DNA from: Deltaproteobacteria bacterium | GTDB taxonomy: Bacteria > Myxococcota_A > UBA9160 > SMWR01 | Direction of reading: 5' to 3' | Assembly: GCA_019313245.1 (NCBI GenBank) | Contig: JAFDBP010000119.1 | Span: 1-35,881, forward strand | DNA: 35,881 nt | Part shown: positions 8,693 through 17,760 of the stretch, piece by piece | Layout: each line of letters starts with the position of its first letter | Position numbering within the stretch: the stretch's first letter is position 1 | Translations under genes and position numbers: made by a program | The notes under the pieces: generated by a model | Databases searched by the model: none | Told to the model about the DNA's origin: nothing | What the model saw: only the letters and a program-made list of their open reading frames with translations

Positions 8693-9684
8693 CCGCCGCC
8701 GGCGAAAAATCGCTCCCCAGTGTACTCGTAACCGGGGCCGGCGGATTCATCGGACGCCATCTGACGCGCGCCCTGCTCGAGCGGGGACATCCCACAACGG
8801 CCCTCGACCCGCATTTGCCGCCTGCAGCAAACGGGCTGCGAGGCATTGCGGCGAGTATCGCGGACGCGGGCGCGCGCCTCGAGGCGTTGGAATCGATTGA
8901 TACGGTCTTTCACCTCGCAGCCTGCCATCTCGGGGTGCGCACGCCGCCCGAGGAATTCGAGCGCATCAATGTGCAGGCCGCGGCGGCACTGGCTCGCGAT
9001 TCTGCCGCCGCGGGCGTTCGGCGCTTCGTGCATTGCAGCAGTGTCGGCGTGTACGGCCGAATCGCCCATCCTCCGGCCGACGAGGAGACTCCCTGTCATC
9101 CCAACCTCGTGTACGAGCGCAGTAAACTAGCGGGCGAGCAGGCAGTGTTGGCCGCGGCGAGCGAGACGGGGCTCGATACCATCGTGTTGCGGCCCGCCTG
9201 GGTATATGGTCCCGGTTGCCCGCGTACGGAAAAACTCTTTGGAGCCATCGGCAAGGGAAGATTCATCGTGGCGGGAAGCGGCCAAAGCAAGCGCCACTGC
9301 ATCTACATCAGCGACATGGTCGAGGCGTTCCTGCTGGCAGCCCGGATCGATGCAGCCGTGGGAAAGACGATCATCATCGGCGACGCCGCCGCCGTCTCGA
9401 TCCGCCAGCTGGTGGACGAGATCGCCAGGCTCACAGGCGCGCGCCCACCATTGCGCGTTCCGCTGGTGCTGTTCCATGCCGTCGCGTCGATGGCCGAGAT
9501 CGCATTCAAACCCCTCGGCACAGAACCCCCGATTTCGAGGAGAACGCTAGAGTTCTTCACCTCGAATACCTCCTTTCGAATCGACCGCGCGCGTGAGGTA
9601 CTCGGATTCGAGCCCCGCTTCGACCTCGCTGCGGGCCTCGCCGAGACCCACGCCGCGCTCTGCGCCGAGAAGGGGAACGCGTGA
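8689..9684 (+). CDS. NAD(P)-dependent sugar epimerase/dehydratase-like (extended SDR)
   Basis: A 331-residue extended short-chain dehydrogenase. The cofactor loop is VTGAGGFIGRH (about 14-24). The substrate-site Ser is in HCSSVGVYG (115-123), and the catalytic YxxxK is VYERSK (Tyr142, Lys146). The family includes UDP-sugar epimerases, dehydratases and 3-beta-HSD-like proteins; the C-terminal half (PISRRTLEFFTSNTSF and similar) looks more like the 3-beta-HSD/cholesterol-dehydrogenase-like subgroup than GalE. The start was set at ATG 8689, which overlaps the previous stop and sits just before the Rossmann motif. The 3' end overlaps the next gene's GTG. It probably makes or changes a nucleotide sugar for the cluster, though the exact reaction cannot be read from the sequence. 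Confidence 0.88.
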   Translation: MTAAGEKSLPSVLVTGAGGFIGRHLTRALLERGHPTTALDPHLPPAANGLRGIAASIADAGARLEALESIDTVFHLAACHLGVRTPPEEFERINVQAAAALARDSAAAGVRRFVHCSSVGVYGRIAHPPADEETPCHPNLVYERSKLAGEQAVLAAASETGLDTIVLRPAWVYGPGCPRTEKLFGAIGKGRFIVAGSGQSKRHCIYISDMVEAFLLAARIDAAVGKTIIIGDAAAVSIRQLVDEIARLTGARPPLRVPLVLFHAVASMAEIAFKPLGTEPPISRRTLEFFTSNTSFRIDRAREVLGFEPRFDLAAGLAETHAALCAEKGNA

Positions 9685-10481
9685 GCGAGGCCATCACCAT
9701 CGTAGACGCCCACGCGCACCTCCATGCGTGCTTCGCCCCCGAAGATGCACTGGACGCAGCATGGGACAACTTCGCAGCAGTCGCCGCCGACCGTAACTTC
9801 ACCGGTGTGCTGATGTTGGCAGAGCCTGTAACCGGAGAGCCCTTCGCCGCTCTTCGCACAGAGAGCTGGACGCGCTGGACCCTCGAGTCCGGTTCAGAGC
9901 CCGTAGCGCGATGCGCGCGCCGCGTGGGTGATAACGCCAAATTGTGGCTCGCGTCGGGTTTCCAGGTGGTGACCCTGGAGGGTCTCGAGGTTCTGTGCCT
10001 CGGCTGCGAACGGCGCCCGGAAGATCGATTGCCGATTGCAGAGATCGCCCGCCAAGCCCGCGAATCGGGAGCGCTAGCAGTCGTTCCTTGGGGTGCGGGG
10101 AAATGGCTCGGGCGCCGAGGCGCGGTGCTCTCCCACTTTCTCGAATCGGTCGACGACCCCGGTGTCTTCCTGGGCGACAACGGCGGTCGCCCGGATGTCT
10201 GGCGCCCGCGCCACTTCGCCAAAGCCGCGCCTCGCGGTATCCGCGTGCTGCCGGGAAGTGACCCGCTGCCCTTTGCGTCCGAGGTGAATCGCCTTGGAGG
10301 CCACGGATTCATCTTTCCACGTGCTCTGCCGGAAGACAGAATCGTCGCCGAACTGATCGCGCGGCTGCTTGATCCCGGAACCCACCTCGAAGCTTTCGGC
10401 TCCACCGAAACTCTGCTTCGCTTCGTTGGCAATCAAATCGCGATGCAATGGCAAATGCGCGCACGCCGGGGATCTAATTGA
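9681..10481 (+). CDS. unrecognised metal-dependent hydrolase-like protein (HxH at N-terminus)
   Basis: A 266-residue protein I cannot place in a named family. It begins TIVDAHAHLHACF, an acid-His-x-His-type start (D9, H11, H13) seen in amidohydrolase and PHP-like TIM-barrel enzymes. Later possible active-site stretches are VVPWGAGKW (about 133-141), LGDNGGRPDVW and LPGSDPLPF (about 192-200), with an Asp and Gly spacing that would suit a barrel, and EAFGSTETLLRF near the end. No signal peptide or membrane segment is visible. It overlaps the epimerase upstream by 4 bp and is followed directly by a GT4 gene, so it is part of the glycan operon. It could be a sugar deacylase, lactonase or phosphoesterase, but that is a guess. 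Confidence 0.75.
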   Translation: MSEAITIVDAHAHLHACFAPEDALDAAWDNFAAVAADRNFTGVLMLAEPVTGEPFAALRTESWTRWTLESGSEPVARCARRVGDNAKLWLASGFQVVTLEGLEVLCLGCERRPEDRLPIAEIARQARESGALAVVPWGAGKWLGRRGAVLSHFLESVDDPGVFLGDNGGRPDVWRPRHFAKAAPRGIRVLPGSDPLPFASEVNRLGGHGFIFPRALPEDRIVAELIARLLDPGTHLEAFGSTETLLRFVGNQIAMQWQMRARRGSN

Positions 10482-10483
10482 CG

Positions 10484-11653
10484 ATGCGTGCTCTCGTAAT
10501 CGCTCCCGAGCCTTTTTTCACTCCTCGCGGCACGCCTCTCAGTGTGTATCACCGCACTGCGATCATGGCCGAACTCGGTGTCGAAATCGACCTGCTCACC
10601 TACGGTCAGGGGCAGGACGTCGATCTCCCAGGCGTGCGAATCAACCGCATCCCCAATTTTCCTTTTCTCGGCGAGGTGCCGGCGGGCCCGTCGTATATCA
10701 AGTTATTCCTGGACCTCTTCCTGATTGCCTGGGCAATTGCCCTGCTGCTCCGGAACCGATACGACATCGTTCACGCCCACGAGGAGGCGATCTTCTTCTG
10801 CCTCGCCCTGAAGCCCTTGTTCCGGTTTCGCCTCGTCTATGACATGCATTCGAGCCTGCCCCAGCAACTGGTCAATTTTCGGTTCACGAGTTCTCGGCTT
10901 CTGATCGGAGCATTCGATTGGCTCGAATGCCGCGCCCTTGCGGTCGCCGACGCGGTCATCACGATCTGCCCCGACCTCGCGGACTATGCGGCGACGAAGC
11001 AGGTATCCGCCGAACGACACTTCTTGATCGAGAATTCGATCCTCGACCCGGTTCGGTTGGTCGGCGGCCCCGGCACCACACCCCAGCCGGAAATCCCTCC
11101 ACTGGACGATGACTCGAACCTCGTGATCTATGCGGGAACCCTCGAAGCCTACCAGGGCATCGATCTGGCTCTCGAGGCGGTGCGCATTCTCGCGCCGACT
11201 GTGCCGAAGCTTCACGTATTCTTCCTGGGTGGGACACCGGACCAGGTCGACCACTACCGGAATCGCGCCGAAGAGATCGGCGTCTCCGCAATTTGTACCT
11301 TCGCGGGACGCGTATCACAGGAAGCCGCACGCAGCTGGATCTCGCGAGCGCTCGTGCAACTCTCACCCCGTATCTCCGGCACGAACACGCCGCTCAAGGT
11401 CTACGAGCAGCTGGCGAGCGGCGTCGCCATCGTGGCTACGAACATCTATTCGCACACTCAGGTGCTAGACGACCGCGTCGCGTTGCTCGTCGATCCGGAG
11501 CCCGAATCGCTGGCTGCAGGAATCGCACGTGCCCTCCGCGAACCGGCGCTCCGCGAGACTCTCGCCGACCAGGCCCAAAAACTCTATTCAGAGCGTTATT
11601 CACGCCAGCGTTATCGCGACAAGATGGTCGCATTGCTCGAGTCGCTCGACTGA
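10484..11653 (+). CDS. glycosyltransferase family 4
   Basis: A 389-residue GT-B retaining glycosyltransferase. The N-terminal half opens MRALVIAPEPFFTPRGTPLS, with the Gly-rich acceptor-side loop. The C-terminal half has the nucleotide-sugar site, with VIYAGTLEAYQGIDLALEA (about 208-226), TFAGRV, and the region NTPLKVYEQLASGVAIVATN, matching the conserved Glu-containing motif of GT4. There is a hydrophobic stretch at about 76-88 that may associate with the membrane. An upstream TTG at 10478 is in frame, but ATG 10484 is preferred because it gives the usual short N-terminus. Its stop overlaps the second AsnB start (TGATG). Donor and acceptor are unknown. Confidence 0.9.
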   Translation: MRALVIAPEPFFTPRGTPLSVYHRTAIMAELGVEIDLLTYGQGQDVDLPGVRINRIPNFPFLGEVPAGPSYIKLFLDLFLIAWAIALLLRNRYDIVHAHEEAIFFCLALKPLFRFRLVYDMHSSLPQQLVNFRFTSSRLLIGAFDWLECRALAVADAVITICPDLADYAATKQVSAERHFLIENSILDPVRLVGGPGTTPQPEIPPLDDDSNLVIYAGTLEAYQGIDLALEAVRILAPTVPKLHVFFLGGTPDQVDHYRNRAEEIGVSAICTFAGRVSQEAARSWISRALVQLSPRISGTNTPLKVYEQLASGVAIVATNIYSHTQVLDDRVALLVDPEPESLAAGIARALREPALRETLADQAQKLYSERYSRQRYRDKMVALLESLD

Positions 11654-13557
11654 TGTGCGGAATCGCGGGTATTGCCGGACCCGGTGGAATGCCGGCACCG
11701 CGCGAGGCACAGCTGCGCGCGATGTGCCGGACACTGGCCCACCGCGGTCCCGACGACGAAGGCGTCGCGATCCGAGGGTGCGTCGGCCTGGGCATGCGAA
11801 GGCTCGCTGTAATCGACGTCGCGGGCGGCGCGCAGCCCATGGCGAGCGCCGACGGCTCTCGCGTCGTGGTGTGCAACGGCGAGATCTACAATTTTCGCGA
11901 GTTGCGCGCCGACCTGGAGAGTCGGGGCCACGTCTTCCGCACACGGAGCGACACCGAGGCGTTACTGCACGCCCATGCCGAATGGGGCGAAGGCATGCTG
12001 CCCCGACTCAACGGCATGTTCGGATTCGCGCTGCTGGATGTCCAGGCGAAGAAACTGCTCCTCGCCCGCGATGCCTTCGGGGTCAAACCCCTCTACTGGT
12101 CGCACATCGGCGACCAGTTGATCTTCGGATCTGAAATCCAGGCCATCCTGGCCAGCGGAATCGTCCCGCGGAACCTCGACATGGCAGCCCTCGGTGACTT
12201 CCTCGCATGGGAGTACGTTCCCGGCACAGCCACCCTGTTCGAGGACGTACGACGTCTCGCCCCCGGCTCAGCCTTGCGATTCGACCTCGACAGCGGCCGC
12301 CTCGAGGTCTTTGAATATGCAGATCTCCCGGATGACCCCGAGGATGAGGACGCCGACGAGGAAGTCTGGCTCGAACGAATCGAAACCGCGCTGAACACCG
12401 CGGTGCAGCGTCAACTCATCTCCGATGTGCCCCTCGGCGCGTTTCTCTCCGGCGGCGTGGACTCCTCGCTGATCGTATCCGCCATGGGAGATGCCCACGC
12501 CTTCAGCATCGGTTTCGACGATCCCAGCTACAACGAACTTCCCTGGGCGCGGCGTGTGGCGCAACACCTCGGCGTGACGCTCAGCGAGCAGGTACTGGAA
12601 GCGCAGATCGGTGGCCTCTTCGAACAGCTCGTGGACCACTTCGACGACCCCATCGGAGACTTTTCGATCTTCCCGACCTACCTCGTCTCGCAGCTCGCTC
12701 GCGAGCACGTGACGGTCGCGCTCAGTGGTGATGGTGGCGATGAACTCTTCGGCGGCTACGAGAGCCATCTGGCGCAGAGCATCTGGCGTCAGTACCGGCG
12801 CATCCCCGCGTTTCTTCGAAAGAACGTCGTGGAAACCGCGGTGCGTCAGCTACGACCGCGGCCTCAGAAGAAGGGGACGATCAACAAGGCGCTGCGTTTC
12901 GTCGAAGGCCTGAAGCACGATCAAGCGCTCGAACATGCGCGCTGGCGAGCTTACATGGGGGACGGCCTGCGGCGGGCCTTGTTTACGCCGGAGGCTGTGG
13001 ATGCGACTGAAGCGCCGACCGGCGCCCACCTGCTGAGGCTCTTCGAGAAGGCCGGATCGCGTGACGCCGTCAACCGGGGGCTTTACGTAGACCTGCGCAG
13101 CTACCTCTGCGACAACATCCTCGCCAAGGTCGACCGCACCTCAATGGCGGTCTCGCTCGAAACACGGGTTCCCTACCTCGACCCGGACCTCGTGAATCTC
13201 GCCTTCCGCATCCCGGGTCGCTTCAAGGTGTCTGGTGGACGGACCAAGCGAATCCTGAAGACACTCGCCGCTCGACGTATCCCCCGCGAGTGCGCGTATC
13301 GACCCAAGGAGGGCTTCAGCATCCCGATCAAGCATTGGCTCGGCACGGAGCTCGCTCCTCGTATCGATCACCTGCTTGCCCCCGGGCGCTTGCGCGAGCA
13401 GGGAATCTTCGATCTCGGTACCGTTGCGCAACTACGCAGCGAGCACGCGGCGGGCGTGGCAAATCACAGCCATATGATCTGGTCGCTCGTGGTATTTCAA
13501 GCGTGGGCGGATCGCTGGCTTGCGAACGGCGCATGCGCTCCCGCCGCAGCTGATTAG
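11653..13557 (+). CDS. asnB: second asparagine synthase (glutamine-hydrolysing)-like amidotransferase
   Basis: A 634-residue protein with the same two-domain plan as the first AsnB but from a clearly different subgroup. MCGIAGIAG gives Cys2; AHRGPDDEG (about 29-37), CNGEIYNF (74-81) and SGGVDSS (266-272) are all intact, so both glutaminase and ATP sites look active. I set the start at 11653 because this ATG overlaps the GT4 stop and puts Cys at position 2; the open frame runs further upstream, but only through the GT4 gene. It lies in mid-operon between a GT4 and a formyltransferase-like gene. It could make asparagine, but position suggests amidation of a sugar carboxylate, as proposed for relatives in O-antigen loci. 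Confidence 0.93.
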   Translation: MCGIAGIAGPGGMPAPREAQLRAMCRTLAHRGPDDEGVAIRGCVGLGMRRLAVIDVAGGAQPMASADGSRVVVCNGEIYNFRELRADLESRGHVFRTRSDTEALLHAHAEWGEGMLPRLNGMFGFALLDVQAKKLLLARDAFGVKPLYWSHIGDQLIFGSEIQAILASGIVPRNLDMAALGDFLAWEYVPGTATLFEDVRRLAPGSALRFDLDSGRLEVFEYADLPDDPEDEDADEEVWLERIETALNTAVQRQLISDVPLGAFLSGGVDSSLIVSAMGDAHAFSIGFDDPSYNELPWARRVAQHLGVTLSEQVLEAQIGGLFEQLVDHFDDPIGDFSIFPTYLVSQLAREHVTVALSGDGGDELFGGYESHLAQSIWRQYRRIPAFLRKNVVETAVRQLRPRPQKKGTINKALRFVEGLKHDQALEHARWRAYMGDGLRRALFTPEAVDATEAPTGAHLLRLFEKAGSRDAVNRGLYVDLRSYLCDNILAKVDRTSMAVSLETRVPYLDPDLVNLAFRIPGRFKVSGGRTKRILKTLAARRIPRECAYRPKEGFSIPIKHWLGTELAPRIDHLLAPGRLREQGIFDLGTVAQLRSEHAAGVANHSHMIWSLVVFQAWADRWLANGACAPAAAD

Positions 13558-13655
13558 ACGGTTGGGTGGGGATGAGGCCACCCGGTCGAAAGCGTGCGAT
13601 CGCGTGCAGCGCGCGCTCGAACATGCAAGATCGCTGTGCCAGTGAGACCGGGCTG

Positions 13656-14486
13656 ATGACGACTGGACCCGCAAACGATACGGCGCTCGACCGCAGCATC
13701 CGGGTGGTGGTGTTCACTTCGGGGCCGGCCCTCGAAGATGGCCTGCGTGAGCTGCTCTACCGGCTCGAGAGCCATCCCGACATCGCGCTGATGGGAGTCA
13801 TCTGGGAGTCGGAGGGGACCACGCTTTCGGATGCCTGGAGAGATCTTCGGCGACGCCGCGGAGTGCTCGCTCCCGTGCTGTTCGCGCTCGAGATGACGCG
13901 CCGCACGCGCCGCTGGCTCCGATCAGCACGCCAGCGCCAGTCGGGTGCGGTTTTGAGTCGGATCGAGGACCGGGTCCATGTCGTGGCGGACATGCACGCC
14001 GACCCGGTGCTCGAAGAGATTCGCGCGCTCGCACCCGATCTGGGCCTGAGCTATGGCAGTCCGATTCTGCGCCCTGCCCTCTTCCAGATTCCGTCGCGCG
14101 GAACCCTCGGCATCCACCACGGAAAGCTTCCCGAGTATCGCGGCAAGAAGACGCCCTTCTGGGCGATCTACTCCGGCGAAGCGTATGCGGGGGTGACGAT
14201 TCAACGCGTGAACGCCCGACTCGATGCGGGAGAGATCGTCCGCGAGGGTGAGGTCAGGATCGGCCGCCGCACGCTCGGCGCAGTCTGGCGCCGTCTCGAA
14301 GCCCTGGGCGTCACGCTCTACATGCAGGCCATACTCGCGATTCGCGACGGCTGTGCTGACCTCGAACCGCCGCGCGGTGAGAAGGGTCCGCTCTATCGCG
14401 ATCCGACCCCACGCGACATCGCAATCTTCTGGCTGCGTTGGCTCTTGCGGCTCGCGCGCGGCAGACCCCGCGAGACCGCATCATGA
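13656..14486 (+). CDS. formyltransferase-domain protein with altered catalytic motif
   Basis: About 276 residues from ATG 13656; ATG 13623 or 13572 would give longer forms. The domain is that of methionyl-tRNA, GART and sugar-amine formyltransferases. The key region reads GTLGIHHGKLPEYRG, followed by PFWAIYSGEAYAGVTIQ and RLDAGEIV. The usual catalytic set is Asn-x-His plus a later Asp. Here the His (154 in this numbering) and Asp (190) are present, but the Asn is Gly152. The C-terminal tail is basic and hydrophobic (IFWLRWLLRLARGR). In a glycan cluster the natural guess is N-formylation of an amino sugar, but the missing Asn means activity is open. Its end overlaps the next GT4 start by 4 bp. 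Confidence 0.82.
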   Translation: MTTGPANDTALDRSIRVVVFTSGPALEDGLRELLYRLESHPDIALMGVIWESEGTTLSDAWRDLRRRRGVLAPVLFALEMTRRTRRWLRSARQRQSGAVLSRIEDRVHVVADMHADPVLEEIRALAPDLGLSYGSPILRPALFQIPSRGTLGIHHGKLPEYRGKKTPFWAIYSGEAYAGVTIQRVNARLDAGEIVREGEVRIGRRTLGAVWRRLEALGVTLYMQAILAIRDGCADLEPPRGEKGPLYRDPTPRDIAIFWLRWLLRLARGRPRETAS

Positions 14487-15682
14487 GTCGCGTCCTCATC
14501 GTCACCGAAACCTATTTTCCAGAGGCCGGGGGCGGCGAAACCCAGGCCCGAGCGCTGGCCGAAGGCCTGGCCCGAACCGGTGTCCAGGTCTGCCTGCTCA
14601 CGCGGCGCTCGCAACGCGACTCGCCAAGCGGAGAAGCGATTGGCGGGGTCGACGTGCAGCGACGCGGGCCAAGCGGGCGCGGACAGCGCAAGAAATGGAT
14701 GCTCCTCGTGACGCTCCTGCCCGCACTGACGCGCCGAATCAAAGGCTGCGACGCGGTGATCGTCTGCGGCTACCGCATCCTCGGTCTCGTGGTCGTTCCA
14801 CTCTGCCGGCTCTTCCGGGTTCCCTGCATCTTGAAAGCGGACAGCCAGGGCGAGCACTCGGGCGCGTTCTTCCACCGCGGCCTGGAAAAGCTCCCCGCAT
14901 CGCCCGAGGGCTGGCTGTTTCGCACGGCGCTCCAGTTGCGCAACCGCGTACTCGCACGCGCCGATCGATTCGTAGCGATCTCGTCGACGGTGGCGGCCGA
15001 ACTCACGCAGCATGGCATCCCGGAACAGCGCGTTCTTCGCATTCCGAACGGCGTGGACGTCGCCTGTTTCAAGCCCGCAACCGACGCCGAGCGGGACGAG
15101 TTGCGGCGACAGCTGAACTTGCCGGAGAAGGTGCGAATCGTCGTCTACACGGGGCGGCTGGTCCGCTACAAGGGGCTCATGGATCTGGTCGAGGCGTGGC
15201 CGGCGATCTGGTCCCGCCACCGCGACGCCCACCTCGTGTTGGTCGGTTACGGCGGGCTCGACGTCGACGCATGCGAGAGCGAGCTGCGCGAGCGCGTCGA
15301 GACGCTAGGCCTAGAAGCATCGATTCACTTTACGGGGGCGGTCGACTCCGTGAGGGACCATCTGCGAGCCGCCGACGTCTTTGCATTTCCATCTCGGAAT
15401 GAAGCGTTCGGTCTGGCCCCCGTCGAGGCCATGGCGACCGGGCTCGCCGTCGTCTCCACGCATTGCGGTGGACTTCGCGACATCGTGCGCCACGAAGAGA
15501 CCGGGCTCGTAGTGGAGCCGACGCCGGGTTCGCTGCGAGACGCAATCAATCGATTGCTCGACGACGCGCCACTGCGCCGCCGCCTCGGCGCGGCGGCTCG
15601 ACATGACGCGGCCGAGCGCTTTTCGATCGATGCGGTCGTCGATCGCTACGCTTCAGCCATCGCGTCACTCCGATCGAGCTGA
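14483..15682 (+). CDS. glycosyltransferase family 4
   Basis: A 399-residue GT4 enzyme starting MSRVLIVTETYFPEAGGGE, the classic N-terminus with a Gly-rich loop. The second domain has VVYTGRLVRYKGLMDLVEAW and FPSRNEAFGLAPVEAMATG, including the E-x7-E pattern (NEAFGLAPVE) used to bind and act on the nucleotide sugar, then CGGLRDIVRHEETGLVV. All core motifs are intact. The start at 14483 overlaps the formyltransferase-like stop (ATGA); the open frame upstream to 14438 lies within that gene. The product should work at the cytoplasmic face of the inner membrane. Linkage and sugar are not readable from sequence. Confidence 0.93.
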   Translation: MSRVLIVTETYFPEAGGGETQARALAEGLARTGVQVCLLTRRSQRDSPSGEAIGGVDVQRRGPSGRGQRKKWMLLVTLLPALTRRIKGCDAVIVCGYRILGLVVVPLCRLFRVPCILKADSQGEHSGAFFHRGLEKLPASPEGWLFRTALQLRNRVLARADRFVAISSTVAAELTQHGIPEQRVLRIPNGVDVACFKPATDAERDELRRQLNLPEKVRIVVYTGRLVRYKGLMDLVEAWPAIWSRHRDAHLVLVGYGGLDVDACESELRERVETLGLEASIHFTGAVDSVRDHLRAADVFAFPSRNEAFGLAPVEAMATGLAVVSTHCGGLRDIVRHEETGLVVEPTPGSLRDAINRLLDDAPLRRRLGAAARHDAAERFSIDAVVDRYASAIASLRSS

Positions 15683-15706
15683 GATCGACGCTGAGGAGTT
15701 GCGCAG

Positions 15707-16642
15707 ATGCCCAACACCCTTGCCCACATGGGGGTCCAGGCGATCGCGAGCCGGGCGCTGGTCCGCGACGCCGATTTGCGCTGGGTCTTCATCGGCTGCG
15801 TCGTTCCCGATGTGCCGTGGATCCTGAATCGGGTGCTGGCGGTCCTGGTACCCGGGCTCGACGTCTTCGTCGTTCGTCCCTATTGGATCGCGCAGGCGTC
15901 GCTGTTCGGATCACTCTGGCTTTGTGGCGCGCTGGCGCTGATCTCGGCCCGGCCGGGGCGCACCTTCGGATTGCTCGCCGGAAACGCCGCCGCACACCTC
16001 TTGCTCGACGCACTCCAGACCAAATGGGGAAACGGTGTCCACCTGCTCGCGCCCTTCTCGTGGCACACCTGGAACGTCGGCTGGTTTTGGCCGGAAAGCC
16101 AGCTGACCTGGTTGCTCACCGCGCCCGGCGCAGCGGTCGCGCTGTTCGCGGCATTCGAGGTCTGGCGCAAGGCAAGCCGGCGCCCTCAACCCAGCTTGGC
16201 GCGCTGGCTTGGAGCCACCGCTCTGCTCGCGGTTTACGGCGTCTACCCGCTGCTGATGAGAGACGCCGTCATGGCATCCGATGCACATTCGCTGCAGACC
16301 CTGAGGTATCCCGAGTTGCGCGCGGGCCGCCAGGCGGGCTTCGATCGGGTCTGGCTCGATGTCGAGGGATCGTCTGGACGGCTCCACGTACTCGGTGGAG
16401 AGGTGATCCATGCCGTGGGCAACCTCGAAACCGCATCGGGCTCGATCTCGGCTCGCGGGCGCTTTGTGGATGCGGAGACGATCGTCCTCGAAGATGTCCA
16501 CCCACATGGCTTGTTTCCTCGAGCGCTGGCGTCCTACCTGGGGCTGACCGCCATCGCGTGCATCCTCGCGCTCGGGTGGGCCACTTCGCGACTCCGACCC
16601 GCGCCGGCTGGCAGTGAAGACGAGGTGCCGCGAGGACCCTAG
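15707..16642 (+). CDS. DUF457/YdjM-type membrane-bound metal-dependent hydrolase-like protein
   Basis: A 311-residue membrane protein. It begins MPNTLAHMGVQA, then has IGCVVPDVPWIL (about 29-40), AAHLLLDALQTKWGNGVHLLAPFSW (about 94-118, split here by family spacing) and about five hydrophobic segments. The set of His and Asp at the start, the DxP, and HxxxD...G...P is what I know from the YdjM/LexA-binding inner-membrane hydrolase family. A soluble C-terminal part (about 210-265) precedes a last membrane segment (268-288). It is the last gene of the + run and its TAG overlaps the stop of the convergent GT4 by 4 bp (CTAG). The biochemical role of this family is not well established. Confidence 0.78.
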   Translation: MPNTLAHMGVQAIASRALVRDADLRWVFIGCVVPDVPWILNRVLAVLVPGLDVFVVRPYWIAQASLFGSLWLCGALALISARPGRTFGLLAGNAAAHLLLDALQTKWGNGVHLLAPFSWHTWNVGWFWPESQLTWLLTAPGAAVALFAAFEVWRKASRRPQPSLARWLGATALLAVYGVYPLLMRDAVMASDAHSLQTLRYPELRAGRQAGFDRVWLDVEGSSGRLHVLGGEVIHAVGNLETASGSISARGRFVDAETIVLEDVHPHGLFPRALASYLGLTAIACILALGWATSRLRPAPAGSEDEVPRGP

Positions 16643-17760
16643 CCTGCCGCGGCTTCTTCGAGGATCGAGAGCGTCTGGCGTACGCAACGATCCCACGAAT
16701 ACCGTTCGGAACGCTCGATTCCTCGGCGTCGCAGGGACTCGGCCAGCGTCGGCTCTTCCAGCACACGCGCAATCGCGGCAGCGATCGCGACCGGATCGTC
16801 GGGCGGAACGAAGAGCGCAGCTTCACCCGCGATCTCCTCGAGGCCATTGGCTGCCGAGGTCACAATCGGCGCCCCACAGGCCATCGCTTCGGTGATCGGA
16901 ATCGGAAACGCCTCGAGATTCGAGGGGTACACGAAGAGATCGGCCTGCGAATAGACTGCCGGAAGATCGGCCTGGTCGAGCCAGCCCGGGAAGATCACGT
17001 CGGCACCCCAGCCGTCATCCGGAATCGCGTGGAGCGACCGCAATTCCTCCAGATCTGCGCCGCCGACGACCAGGGGGAGCGGTTCCGATGCGGCCCCGTG
17101 GTAGTGAGCATAGGCCGCGAGCAGACCTGAGAAATTCTTCCTCCCCGTGCCAAATCGCTTGGTCAGCGTGAATACGAATCGCTCAGGCAGGTGGTAGCGC
17201 GCCCGTACCTCGCTCAGGCGTTGTGGAGACCTGACCGGGGCAAAGTGCCTGGCCGGAGCAAAGTAGACCGTGCGGATCTTGCCGGGAGGCAGATCGAGCA
17301 CCTTCTCGAAGTTTTGAGTGGTGAGCTCCGAAACCGAGATCACGACGGCGGACTTTCGGAAATACCAGGGCATCACGCGCCGCACGTATTGCACGTCGAG
17401 AGTTCCGTAGTACTGCGCTTGCTCCGCAATGAACCAGTCGGCGCCGTGGACGACCATTACAGCCGGACACGGAGCGAGCAAGGGAACCGTGAACTTCGGA
17501 TGGAGAAGAACATCGATCCCTTCCCGCCAGCAAGCCCAGGGAACGGCCATCTGGTCCCAAATGAACTTGCCAGATCCAGCAAGCACACGTTCGCGAACGT
17601 TGGGTCGCTCCGCGAACTGCCCCGATGCCGCGGCACTCCGGTAGAAGAGCACGTACTCGTTCTCGCGATCCATATCGAGGAGTTCGCGCGTCAGGTTTCT
17701 GGTGTAGACCCCGACTCCGCCCTTCTCCTCGATCGCGCGAAGCATGACTCCGATTCGCAT
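16639..17760 (-). CDS. glycosyltransferase family 4
   Basis: A 373-residue GT4 enzyme. The N-terminus is MRIGVMLRAIEEKGGVGVYTRN with the Gly-rich loop. The C-terminal domain has FTLTKRFGTGRKNFSGLLAA, FPGWLDQADLPAVYSQADLFVYPS, and LEAFPIPITEAMACGAPIV with the conserved Glu pair, then LFVPPDDP. The open frame extends to 17955, but ATG 17760 starts the protein at the canonical position. It is a single gene pointing left, sharing a 180-bp upstream gap with the divergent methyltransferase. It is closest in style to WbdA/mannosyltransferase-like GT4 enzymes, which is an impression rather than a test. Confidence 0.92.
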   Translation of the reverse strand: MRIGVMLRAIEEKGGVGVYTRNLTRELLDMDRENEYVLFYRSAAASGQFAERPNVRERVLAGSGKFIWDQMAVPWACWREGIDVLLHPKFTVPLLAPCPAVMVVHGADWFIAEQAQYYGTLDVQYVRRVMPWYFRKSAVVISVSELTTQNFEKVLDLPPGKIRTVYFAPARHFAPVRSPQRLSEVRARYHLPERFVFTLTKRFGTGRKNFSGLLAAYAHYHGAASEPLPLVVGGADLEELRSLHAIPDDGWGADVIFPGWLDQADLPAVYSQADLFVYPSNLEAFPIPITEAMACGAPIVTSAANGLEEIAGEAALFVPPDDPVAIAAAIARVLEEPTLAESLRRRGIERSERYSWDRCVRQTLSILEEAAAG

